Below, piece after piece: positions 9,183 to 15,480 of a DNA stretch of 64,000 nucleotides. Below the pieces are notes generated by a model. That model searched no databases. It saw only the letters and a program-made list of their open reading frames with translations, and was not told the origin of the DNA. The translations under genes and the position numbers were made by a program. The stretch is from Paenibacillus woosongensis. GTDB taxonomy: Bacteria; Bacillota; Bacilli; Paenibacillales; Paenibacillaceae. The first letter of the stretch is position 1; each line of letters starts with the position of its first letter. Where the stretch lies: NCBI RefSeq assembly GCF_030122845.1, contig NZ_CP126084.1:1736001-1800000 (forward strand), written 5' to 3'.

Positions 9183-9593
9183 TTAGTAGAAAATATGAAA
9201 TTCTTCTGGAATGCCGCAGCGTTTCAGGAAGCTCCCCTTTGTTTCCTCGATCTCGGGCTTTGTATCTCCGATCATTAGGTGCAGGGCAAAGCGATTAGCC
9301 TCACGCTCTATTCTATCTACTGAAAAAAGGGTGTTTCTCCTTAGGAACGGAGTGTTTATCCCTTGGTGTAGAAAATGGTGTGCGAGCTCATGCGAAAGGG
9401 CAAATATAGCGGCGAACCCCTCTAGGCGGCTGTTAACATGGATAACCGGGATTCGCCTTATGCAGGTGTAGTACCCCCAGATATTTTCCCCTAAATCTTC
9501 GTACAGAACCATTAAATTAGACTCAGCTGCTATTCGTGTTGGATTGTTGGTTCCGTGGGCTTTGATCAGTCTCTTAGAAAGTAAAATTTCCAT
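9183..9593 (-). CDS. ImmA/IrrE-family metallopeptidase
   Basis: A 136-residue zinc protease with the HELAH motif (His68, Glu69, His72) and a downstream EREANRFA segment that supplies the third ligand. In ICEBs1, ImmA cleaves the repressor ImmR to trigger induction. Here the gene follows the XRE repressor gene by 18 bases on the same strand, so it most likely inactivates that repressor after damage. Small and complete. Confidence 0.92.
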   Translation of the reverse strand: MEILLSKRLIKAHGTNNPTRIAAESNLMVLYEDLGENIWGYYTCIRRIPVIHVNSRLEGFAAIFALSHELAHHFLHQGINTPFLRRNTLFSVDRIEREANRFALHLMIGDTKPEIEETKGSFLKRCGIPEEFHIFY

Positions 9594-9611
9594 TCGATAA
9601 CCCCCGGAAGG

Positions 9612-10037
9612 CTATTTTCTGAATTTCTTAGGCGTGAACTTCTTCTTTGCCATCTCTTTACTCATCCTCAAAGTATTCTCTAACGAAATACGCAGCAACT
9701 CGCGATCCTCGTCACTCATAGGCTCTCCCATGAATGCCATCGACGATCCGCTCTCGAGTTCTTCCATCATGCGCTCCAGGTCTTTGGCTATGTCACGTTC
9801 GTCTTTGTCTGTAAGGGCATAGTAGGGCTGTGACGTTTCTTTCTCATCAGTGCGCCCAAGAAGGTAATCTGTGGAGACTTTAAAGTAGTCGGCGACTTTT
9901 ATTAGGTTACTTCCTTTAGGAATGTTCTTTTTCCATGAATACAGTGTGTTTTTGCTCAAATCGAGATTTTCTTCGAGTTTGTTGACTGAAATTCCTTGCG
10001 AATCGCAAAGCTCTTTTAGGCGATCAAAAGCCGTCAT
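9612..10037 (-). CDS. XRE-family phage repressor
   Basis: 141 residues. A helix-turn-helix domain occupies residues 4-60 (GISVNKLEENLDLSKN, then TLYSWKK, then DYFKVSTDYLLGR). A helical acidic linker and a basic C-terminal tail follow. Role inferred: CI-like repressor keeping lysogeny, with the neighbouring ImmA-type protease as anti-repressor. Likely operators are the AAAACTAG palindromes at 10070, 10101 and 10258. The ATG follows GGAAATG on the minus strand. Confidence 0.92.
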   Translation of the reverse strand: MTAFDRLKELCDSQGISVNKLEENLDLSKNTLYSWKKNIPKGSNLIKVADYFKVSTDYLLGRTDEKETSQPYYALTDKDERDIAKDLERMMEELESGSSMAFMGEPMSDEDRELLRISLENTLRMSKEMAKKKFTPKKFRK

Positions 10038-10069
10038 GACAACATTTCCTTTCGTTACCCTACCGCATC

Positions 10070-10083
10070 TAAAACTAGATTTA
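10070..10083. promoter_or_regulatory. Operator O1 (imperfect palindrome)
   Basis: TAAAACTAGATTTA differs by one base from the perfect palindrome TAAAACTAGTTTTA found twice more in this intergenic region. It lies 32 bases upstream of the repressor start. Confidence 0.7.
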
Positions 10084-10092
10084 AAAAAATCA

Positions 10093-10121
10093 TTGACAAC
10101 TAAAACTAGTTTTAATATACT
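10093..10121 (+). promoter_or_regulatory. Rightward promoter with operator O2 in its spacer
   Basis: TTGACA (10093-10098), 17-base spacer, TATACT (10116-10121). The perfect 14-bp palindrome O2 (10101-10114) fills the spacer, so a bound repressor would block polymerase. The start would be near 10128, giving a leader of about 200 bases before the Cro-like gene. Confidence 0.75.
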
Positions 10122-10129
10122 CTAGGTAA

Positions 10130-10143
10130 GCTATTTGATTAGC
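10130..10143. repeat. 14-bp inverted repeat, left arm
   Basis: GCTATTTGATTAGC is the exact reverse complement of 10290-10303. The two arms bracket the middle of the lysogeny switch, 146 bases apart. Could be a second regulator site (for example the Cro-like protein) or a structural element. Confidence 0.7.
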
Positions 10144-10253
10144 CAAAGAAGACAATAAAAAATACGACCTAATAAATACAATTTTCGAAGCTGGGGAGCG
10201 GACAAAATGTATTGTGTCAGGCTTTTTTTAAAGTCTTATTTAGCTATGCCTAT

Positions 10254-10282
10254 ATATTAAAACTAGTTTTAATATTTGTCAA
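10254..10282 (-). promoter_or_regulatory. Leftward promoter with operator O3 in its spacer
   Basis: On the minus strand TTGACA (10282-10277), 17-base spacer, TAATAT (10259-10254). A 22-bp perfect palindrome centred at 10264/10265 contains the 14-bp operator O3 (10258-10271). It would drive the repressor, protease and perhaps integrase genes with a leader of about 210 bases. Confidence 0.7.
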
Positions 10283-10289
10283 TATTTTA

Positions 10290-10303
10290 GCTAATCAAAT
10301 AGC
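10290..10303. repeat. 14-bp inverted repeat, right arm
   Basis: GCTAATCAAATAGC, exact reverse complement of 10130-10143, just upstream (minus-strand sense) of the leftward promoter's -35. Confidence 0.7.
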
Positions 10304-10331
10304 AATTTTTCTCTTAAGGGAGGGGTGAAGG

Positions 10332-10523
10332 TTGGAAAAGTATTCAGAGTTCGGGGCGGAGGCAAGAAAGATCATGCTCCAAAGAGGAATCACCTTGAAA
10401 GATATTGCAGAAAAACTAAATGTTTCTGCGCCTTACGTTTCCGATATTTTGAGGGGGAATCGTAAAGGTGAGAAACAAAAGCCTATCATTGCTGAAATGT
10501 TGGGCTTGGAAAGCGAATCATGA
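10332..10523 (+). CDS. Cro-like XRE-family HTH protein
   Basis: 63 residues made almost entirely of one helix-turn-helix domain (ITLKDIAEKLNVSAPYVSDI). It starts with TTG at 10332 behind AGGGAGGGGTGA, a strong site. First gene of the rightward early operon and divergent from the repressor, as expected for a Cro or early-gene regulator. Confidence 0.85.
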   Translation: MEKYSEFGAEARKIMLQRGITLKDIAEKLNVSAPYVSDILRGNRKGEKQKPIIAEMLGLESES

Positions 10524-10610
10524 ATTTCCGTTCATCTGTTTTTCTCATTAATACTCTGTATCCCCAAGATTCTGGTATTTATACCTGTTTCGAAAGCGAG
10601 GTGACAATCC

Positions 10611-10793
10611 GTGACTATGTCGCTTAAGGATGCATCCACTAAATCATTGATTGATGAATTGTCTAATCGTACAGGGATAAAGGTGGTTTCCACAGGACTG
10701 TACGGGGAGTATGACTTGCGGAAGAAATACGACGCTGACCGCGAAACAGTCAGCGCCGAAATGATTTTGATTGTTGATCATCTGGAAGCTTGA
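10611..10793 (+). CDS. Small hypothetical phage protein
   Basis: 60 residues, not recognised. GTG start at 10611 with GAGGTG seven bases upstream; an in-frame ATG at 10617 is the alternative. The protein is acidic, with a short beta-rich centre (IKVVSTGLYGEYD). Its 3' end overlaps by 16 bases the 3' end of the convergent YozE-like gene. Confidence 0.65.
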   Translation: MTMSLKDASTKSLIDELSNRTGIKVVSTGLYGEYDLRKKYDADRETVSAEMILIVDHLEA

Positions 10794-11041
10794 TAGAAAT
10801 CCCAAACGGTTTCAAAAGTTTCGATTACGGCATGATGTTTGGCTTTACTAGACAAATAGCTGCGCAGCTCTTCGCGGTCTTCCGAATCGGGGAAATTTGG
10901 ATCACGAGAGATGTCCTGAGCTAAGTCACCTATTGGTAGGTCGACGCCATTGAAATTAGCTATCCAGTTTTTAAAAGTCCAAGGTATTGTTTTGGGCTTC
11001 AATCTTAACGCACTCCTCTCTTCTTTGGTCGGTATGGACAA
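10778..11041 (-). CDS. YozE-like SAM-fold protein
   Basis: 87 residues matching the YozE/UPF0346 style: a conserved pattern of PIGDLAQDISRDPNFP, then a YLSSKA helix, then ETFETVWDFYQ near the end. The family folds as a SAM-like helical bundle, possibly nucleic-acid binding, and is common in Firmicutes and their phages. On the minus strand inside the rightward early region, so it is transcribed separately, perhaps in the lysogen. An unusual orientation worth noting. Confidence 0.75.
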   Translation of the reverse strand: MSIPTKEERSALRLKPKTIPWTFKNWIANFNGVDLPIGDLAQDISRDPNFPDSEDREELRSYLSSKAKHHAVIETFETVWDFYQASR

Positions 11042-11095
11042 CTACCATTCTAGCAGAGGAATAGGGAATATTCGACAGATAGGAGGTTGGAGTCT

Positions 11096-11374
11096 ATGAC
11101 AACCACTGATTTCATCGAGGCGATCCGTTCAGATATTGAATCGAACTTGTTCGATCAGCTCCTCGAAAGGCTAAAGCCCGAAATAGAACGCCGGCTATAC
11201 GCGAATATTTTCGACGTCACGGAGGCCTCTCAGTATCTGAAAGTCTCGGCCTCAACGTTAAGGCGACTGGTGAAGGATGGCGAAGTTCCATTTTATCGTT
11301 TGCGAGGGCAGATATTTTTCAGGCAAATCGATCTGGACAAGCACATTGAAAACTTAATAGAGAACGGACGGTGA
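11096..11374 (+). CDS. MerR/excisionase-type HTH protein
   Basis: About 92 residues. An N-terminal helix is followed by an HTH_17-type domain (DVTEASQYLKVSASTLRRLVKDGEV, then PFYRL and a final helix). ATG at 11096 lies nine bases after AGGAGG (a TTG at 11087 directly abuts it and is unlikely). Such proteins act as excisionases or early regulators; with the integrase at the left end this is the best Xis candidate in the element. Confidence 0.8.
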   Translation: MTTTDFIEAIRSDIESNLFDQLLERLKPEIERRLYANIFDVTEASQYLKVSASTLRRLVKDGEVPFYRLRGQIFFRQIDLDKHIENLIENGR

Positions 11375-11380
11375 CAGCTT

Positions 11381-11578
11381 ATGAGTAAAGTACTCGACTT
11401 GGCTTCAAACGAAGTAATCGACATTTGCGCGGATCCCGATTGTAACGCTGAAATCTTCTTCGGCCAATCGGTCTGGAAGAGAGGCCACGATCTGATTTGC
11501 TCAACAGATTGCTTGCTTCGGGTGCTGGGGGCTAAAACGGTGATTGCGGGGAGGGAGGGATCAGTTAAAAATGAGTAG
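11381..11578 (+). CDS. Small zinc-finger-like phage protein
   Basis: 65 residues with four cysteines arranged CADPDC and CSTDC, a likely zinc-binding pair separated by about 24 residues. Follows the previous gene by six bases and overlaps the methylase start by eight, so it is translationally coupled. Function unknown. Confidence 0.7.
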   Translation: MSKVLDLASNEVIDICADPDCNAEIFFGQSVWKRGHDLICSTDCLLRVLGAKTVIAGREGSVKNE

Positions 11579-12449
11579 CCCACTTCTATGGTTCGGCGGT
11601 AAAGGCGTGGTTGCCAAGAAACACATTATCCCATTTTTACCTAAACACCGTTTCTATCGGGAACCTTGCGTAGGCGGCTGCCATGTTATAGCTCAAAAAA
11701 GTAGGGCAGCCCATGAGGTTGTAAACGACGTTGACGGAAACCTTGTGAATTTTCTCTTAGAAGTAAGACGGGATCCGGAATTATTTACTTACGAGGCTTT
11801 ACGGTTACCGTATTCAAGACTCCTTTACGATAAATTTCGTCAGGAACCTTGGCCGGACGATCCTTTCCAGCGCGCTGTGAGGTGGTTCTATCTGAATCGA
11901 TCAGGCATAAATGCCGGCAATGCTGAGGAAGTGCCAACTACTGGCTGGCGGCATAGCAATTCATCTAATCAAAATCCAGCTCAGGGTTACGCAAGCGCAT
12001 GTAATCGGATTATTGATTTTGCAGCTAGGATGTCAGGTGTGATGATTGAGTGCATGAGCTTTCATTATTTTATTCCGAAGTATGATAACCCCGGTGCTGT
12101 TTGGTACGTCGATCCTCCTTATGTTGGGAGAGAGAGACGTTACGCAGGAAACTGGACGATGGATCACCATGAGGAGTTGGCAGCACTGCTCAACAACACA
12201 AAAGGATTTGTCATTCTCTCCTATTACGATCATCCAATTCTTGAAAACTTATATCCTGGTTGGCATAGAAGATCGTTTAGTAATCCGAAGCAGGTGACGG
12301 TAACTGGAAGGGATTCGAAGGCAACTGAGTTATTGATAATGAATTTTGACCCCGAGAAGGAGGTGAACAAGACAAATGAACGTAACACGCGATGTCTGGC
12401 TGGAACTGACAAAGGACGAGCGCATGGTATGCCTGCGGTACGCCGCTAG
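11571..12449 (+). CDS. Dam-type DNA adenine methyltransferase
   Basis: About 292 residues, D12 class of N6-adenine methyltransferases. The AdoMet motif FGGKG is at residues 8-12 and the catalytic DPPY at about residues 180-183, preceded by WYVDPPY. The length matches the Dam family. Target sequence is unknown; GATC is the common target of the class but cannot be assumed. A lone methylase without a restriction gene suggests protection from host restriction or regulation of phage transcription or replication. ATG at 11571 overlaps the upstream stop; the 3' end overlaps the next small gene by 74 bases. Confidence 0.9.
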   Translation: MSSPLLWFGGKGVVAKKHIIPFLPKHRFYREPCVGGCHVIAQKSRAAHEVVNDVDGNLVNFLLEVRRDPELFTYEALRLPYSRLLYDKFRQEPWPDDPFQRAVRWFYLNRSGINAGNAEEVPTTGWRHSNSSNQNPAQGYASACNRIIDFAARMSGVMIECMSFHYFIPKYDNPGAVWYVDPPYVGRERRYAGNWTMDHHEELAALLNNTKGFVILSYYDHPILENLYPGWHRRSFSNPKQVTVTGRDSKATELLIMNFDPEKEVNKTNERNTRCLAGTDKGRAHGMPAVRR

Positions 12450-12531
12450 CGAGAACGCAAAACGCTGGGAAATGAAAAACAGCTTCCTGCGGGGTAGGAG
12501 CCCGGGAAGCTGCAAATCAAACCATATCTAA
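12376..12531 (+). CDS. Small hypothetical phage protein (51 aa)
   Basis: Starts MNVTRDVWLELTKDER and ends KSNHI. The ATG lies eight bases after AAGGAGGTGA, among the best ribosome binding sites in the window, so it is very probably translated despite overlapping the methylase 3' end in another frame. Basic, helical, no recognised domain. Possibly a regulator or inhibitor produced with the methylase. Confidence 0.7.
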   Translation: MNVTRDVWLELTKDERMVCLRYAASENAKRWEMKNSFLRGRSPGSCKSNHI

Positions 12532-12532
12532 G

Positions 12533-12549
12533 GCCAGTTTACCACTGGC
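12533..12549 (+). other. Hairpin before the AbrB-like gene
   Basis: GCCAGT and ACTGGC pair around a five-base loop directly upstream of the AbrB-like gene's AAAGGA site. May affect mRNA stability or translation; no T run, so not a terminator. Confidence 0.45.
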
Positions 12550-12564
12550 AGAAAGGAAATTGCA

Positions 12565-12819
12565 ATGAAAAGTACTGGAATTGTTCGCAAGGTTGATAAT
12601 CTTGGGCGCGTGGTACTACCGAAGGAGCTGCGCGATACCCTGGGGATCGCTGAACAGGATCCGCTAGAGGTGTTCGTCGATGGCGACAAAATCATTCTTC
12701 GGAAGTACCAGCCTGGCTGCTTCTTTTGCGAGGACACGACAGAACTTAAACACCTTTTTGGCAAGCCTGTTTGTTCTAAATGCGCCAAGGATATTACTCG
12801 GATTCATAACATTCATTAA
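12565..12819 (+). CDS. AbrB-family regulator with zinc-finger tail
   Basis: 84 residues. Residues 1-50 are a swapped-hairpin AbrB DNA-binding domain (GIVRKVDNLGRVVLPKELR, then LGIAEQDPLEVFVDG). The C-terminus carries CFFC and CSKC, a likely zinc-binding knuckle in place of the AbrB multimerisation domain. Probably a phage transcription regulator; hosts use AbrB for transition-state control, so it could also modulate host genes. Confidence 0.88.
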   Translation: MKSTGIVRKVDNLGRVVLPKELRDTLGIAEQDPLEVFVDGDKIILRKYQPGCFFCEDTTELKHLFGKPVCSKCAKDITRIHNIH

Positions 12820-12843
12820 TCATATTTTAGGAGGACTTATACT

Positions 12844-13350
12844 ATGCAAAATCTTGTACCCATTCAAATTACCCTACAGGCGGCCAACGCCGACAATGTG
12901 CAGCAGCTCGTTATGGACCTGGCTGGCAAGTTCTCCGGCGCGTCTCAATTGCAGACGGCGGGAGTAGCAGCCCCTGAAATTCCAGCGCAGCAGTATACAC
13001 CGCCTGCCAATCTAGCTGCTCCAGCTCAGCCCGCATATTCTCAGCAACCTCAGCAGCCTCAGCAGCCTCAGCAACCTCAGCCGCCTGCAGGAGTAGTGCC
13101 AACAACGCCTCCAGCGCAACAATATGCACCGCCAGCCCAGCAGCCGCCTGCAGGTGCAGTTCCGACAAGCGCGCCGCAATACGATTTGACGCAGCTTGGT
13201 GTAGCAGCTCAGCCGCTTGTGGACGCTGGCCAGAGCGCTCAAATTCTCGGATGGCTGAATCAGCACGGAGCCCAAGCGCTCACTGAGCTGAACCCTAGCT
13301 TGTATGGTGAGTTCGCCACGTTCCTACGCAGCCTGGGGGCGAAGATATGA
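12844..13350 (+). CDS. Pro/Gln-rich disordered phage protein
   Basis: 168 residues. A short folded N-terminus (about 1-35) is followed by a low-complexity region rich in P, Q and A (about 45-115; repeated QPQ units encoded by a 9-base CAGCAGCCT-like repeat). A folded C-terminus follows (about 117-168; IPQ-free, with LGWLNQHG and FATFLRSLGAKI). It overlaps the next gene by four bases. Not recognised. Position before the DUF2800/DUF2815 pair suggests a role in phage replication or recombination. Confidence 0.75.
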   Translation: MQNLVPIQITLQAANADNVQQLVMDLAGKFSGASQLQTAGVAAPEIPAQQYTPPANLAAPAQPAYSQQPQQPQQPQQPQPPAGVVPTTPPAQQYAPPAQQPPAGAVPTSAPQYDLTQLGVAAQPLVDAGQSAQILGWLNQHGAQALTELNPSLYGEFATFLRSLGAKI

Positions 13351-14534
13351 CCCAAATCGCACATGCAGAACGGGATCATGCCTTGCTCTCAGCGAGCGGG
13401 GCCCACCGTTGGCTAGTCTGTACTCCGTCTGCGCGGCTTGAAGATACTCTGCCGGATACAGAGAGCGAAGCGGCCAAACGTGGAACGCTGGCGCATGAGA
13501 TCGCTGAGCTCAAACTTCAAAAATTATTTTCAGGTCTGACAACCCGGAAGTATAACGCTGTGCTGAAAAAATTCAAAGCCCACGAATTGTACGAGCCGAA
13601 CATGGATGATCACACAGACGCCTATCTGGATTACATTCAGTCCATCGTCCACTCCTTCCCGTCTCCACCATTTGTGGCTATTGAACGGAAGGTGACTTAT
13701 GACCATATTGCTCCGGAAGGTTTCGGCACCAGCGACTGCATCATCATCGGGGCCGGCAAGCTTTATGTGATCGACTATAAGAACGGCCAGGGCGTACCCG
13801 TGCCGGCAGAGGACAATCCGCAGATGAAGCTGTATGCGCTGGGCGCGTTTAAAGCTTTCTCGCTGCTGTTCCCGATCGAAGAGGTTCACGTGGCCATCGT
13901 GCAACCGAAGGTATGGGATCAACCTTCTGAGTGGTCGCTTTCAGCGGCTGAGCTCTTAGCCTGGGGCGAGTCTATCAAGCCAATTGCGCAGCAGGCGTTT
14001 GCAGGGGAAGGGGATTACGTTGTCGGTGAACATTGTGGCTTTTGCCGGGCTCGCAATACCTGCAGAGCACGGGTAGGACAGCTGATGTCCGTTGAGGATA
14101 AAGCGCCTTTAAAGCCGCCGCTGATCAGCTGGGAGGAAGTCGGCGACGTGCTTCGCAGGGCGGACGGAATTGTCAGCTGGTACAACTCGCTGAAGAAGCT
14201 TGCCTTATCCGAAGTACTTAAAGGGGGTAACGTCCCCGGCTGGAAGGCTGTCGAGGGTCGAGGTAGCCGGGAGTTTGCAGACCTGGATGCCGCGTTCGCC
14301 TATCTCAAGGAAAAAGGAATTGACGAGGCGATCCTGTACGATCGGAAGCCTTTAACGCCGGCGCAGATTGAAAATTCTCTAACCAAGAAGGTTTACAAAG
14401 AGCTGCTGGAAGAACCGGGACATGTTATCAGTAAACCGGGCGCACCTACGCTTGCGCCAGAAGGAGACAAGCGGCCGGCGATCTCGGATCAAGTTAAACC
14501 GGAAGAGGCATTCAGCGAACCGGTAGGGAGCTAA
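13347..14534 (+). CDS. DUF2800 PD-(D/E)XK nuclease-like protein
   Basis: 395 residues with the DUF2800 layout: HALLSASGAHRWLVCTPSARLE at the N-terminus, RGTLAHEIAE, a YVIDYKNG segment carrying the D...D-x-K nuclease residues, and a CGFCRARNTCRA cysteine cluster resembling the iron-sulphur or zinc cluster of RecB/AddB/Cas4-like nucleases. Usually paired with DUF2815, as here. Likely the exonuclease of a two-component recombination or replication module. Substrate polarity unknown. Confidence 0.88.
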   Translation: MTQIAHAERDHALLSASGAHRWLVCTPSARLEDTLPDTESEAAKRGTLAHEIAELKLQKLFSGLTTRKYNAVLKKFKAHELYEPNMDDHTDAYLDYIQSIVHSFPSPPFVAIERKVTYDHIAPEGFGTSDCIIIGAGKLYVIDYKNGQGVPVPAEDNPQMKLYALGAFKAFSLLFPIEEVHVAIVQPKVWDQPSEWSLSAAELLAWGESIKPIAQQAFAGEGDYVVGEHCGFCRARNTCRARVGQLMSVEDKAPLKPPLISWEEVGDVLRRADGIVSWYNSLKKLALSEVLKGGNVPGWKAVEGRGSREFADLDAAFAYLKEKGIDEAILYDRKPLTPAQIENSLTKKVYKELLEEPGHVISKPGAPTLAPEGDKRPAISDQVKPEEAFSEPVGS

Positions 14535-14536
14535 CT

Positions 14537-15424
14537 ATGGGTGACATTGCTGATTATTATATCGATCAAATGACTTCGGGCCGCTGGTCAAGTGGCTCAT
14601 ACAAAAGTGAAAAGGGGAAACGACAAATGACAAATGAAGCGACAAACGTAACAACTGGACAGGTAAGACTGAGCTATGTACATCTTTTCCAACCGCATGC
14701 AAACCAACCCGGGCAAGAGCCTAAGTATAGCACGACGATTCTTATCCCTAAAACTGATGGGGCCACTATGCAGCGAATCAATGCGGCTATCGAAGCGGCA
14801 GCCCAAAAGGGTGTTTCCGGGGTCTGGAAAGGAGCTCGTCCGCCGCAACTTAAAACGCCAGTTTGGGATGGGGACGGAGTACGCCAGAATGGCGAGCCGT
14901 TCGGCCCTGAGTGCAAAGGCCATTGGGTTTTAACGGCCAGCAGCAAGCAACAGCAAGCGGTTGTCGATCTCAACATGAACCCGATTATCAACCAAACCGA
15001 AGTATACAGCGGCATGTACGCTCGGGTGAATATTAACTTCTTCGCATATTCCAGTAATGGCAATCGCGGTGTCGGTGCTGGCCTCGGTCCGGTGCAAAAG
15101 CTGGCTGACGGCGAACCGTTGGGCGGCCGGATCAGTGCTGAACAGGCTTTCGGCGGTAATGGCGGCGGCGTAGGTTACGCTCCTGCTCCGCAAGGTTATG
15201 ATCAGAATCCGCCGCAGCAGTACGGCCAACAGCCTCCAGTTGCGCCGCCGGCATATTCTCCGCAGCAAGGTTACGGTCAGCAACCACCAGCGCAGCCTGG
15301 GTATGGACAAGCTCCGGGGCAATATGGACAACCGCAACAGGGTTACGGTCAGCAGCCGGCACAACCGCCGCAAATTGATCCGATTACAGGCAAACCGCTC
15401 AATGGTGGGATTTGGGGCATCTAA
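14537..15424 (+). CDS. DUF2815 ssDNA-binding protein with Q/P/G/Y-rich tail
   Basis: 295 residues from 14537. The DUF2815 domain begins near residue 31 (TGQVRLSYVHLFQP) and runs to about 200; the family is thought to be an OB-fold ssDNA-binding partner of DUF2800. The C-terminal 95 residues are low complexity, with repeated GYGQQP units. Two starts are possible: ATG 14537 (AGGGAG seven bases upstream) adds an N-terminus MGDIADYYIDQM; ATG 14627 (AAAGGGGAAA upstream) begins MTNEATN and matches the domain boundary. I list the longer frame. Confidence 0.88.
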   Translation: MGDIADYYIDQMTSGRWSSGSYKSEKGKRQMTNEATNVTTGQVRLSYVHLFQPHANQPGQEPKYSTTILIPKTDGATMQRINAAIEAAAQKGVSGVWKGARPPQLKTPVWDGDGVRQNGEPFGPECKGHWVLTASSKQQQAVVDLNMNPIINQTEVYSGMYARVNINFFAYSSNGNRGVGAGLGPVQKLADGEPLGGRISAEQAFGGNGGGVGYAPAPQGYDQNPPQQYGQQPPVAPPAYSPQQGYGQQPPAQPGYGQAPGQYGQPQQGYGQQPAQPPQIDPITGKPLNGGIWGI

Positions 15425-15433
15425 GTGAAGCAT

Positions 15434-15460
15434 AGGGGTTCTTTTTAGAGCCCCTTTTCT
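15434..15460 (+). terminator. Probable terminator between DUF2815 and polymerase genes
   Basis: GGGGTTC pairs with GAGCCCC (one wobble) around TTTTTA, then TTTTCTTT. May attenuate early transcription before the polymerase gene. Confidence 0.6.
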
Positions 15461-15480
15461 TTACCCGAAAGGAGGCCATC

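Noticed and set aside
13021-13090. 9-base tandem repeat (CAGCAGCCT-like) considered as an iteron
   Set aside because: It lies within a coding frame and simply encodes the QPQ repeats.
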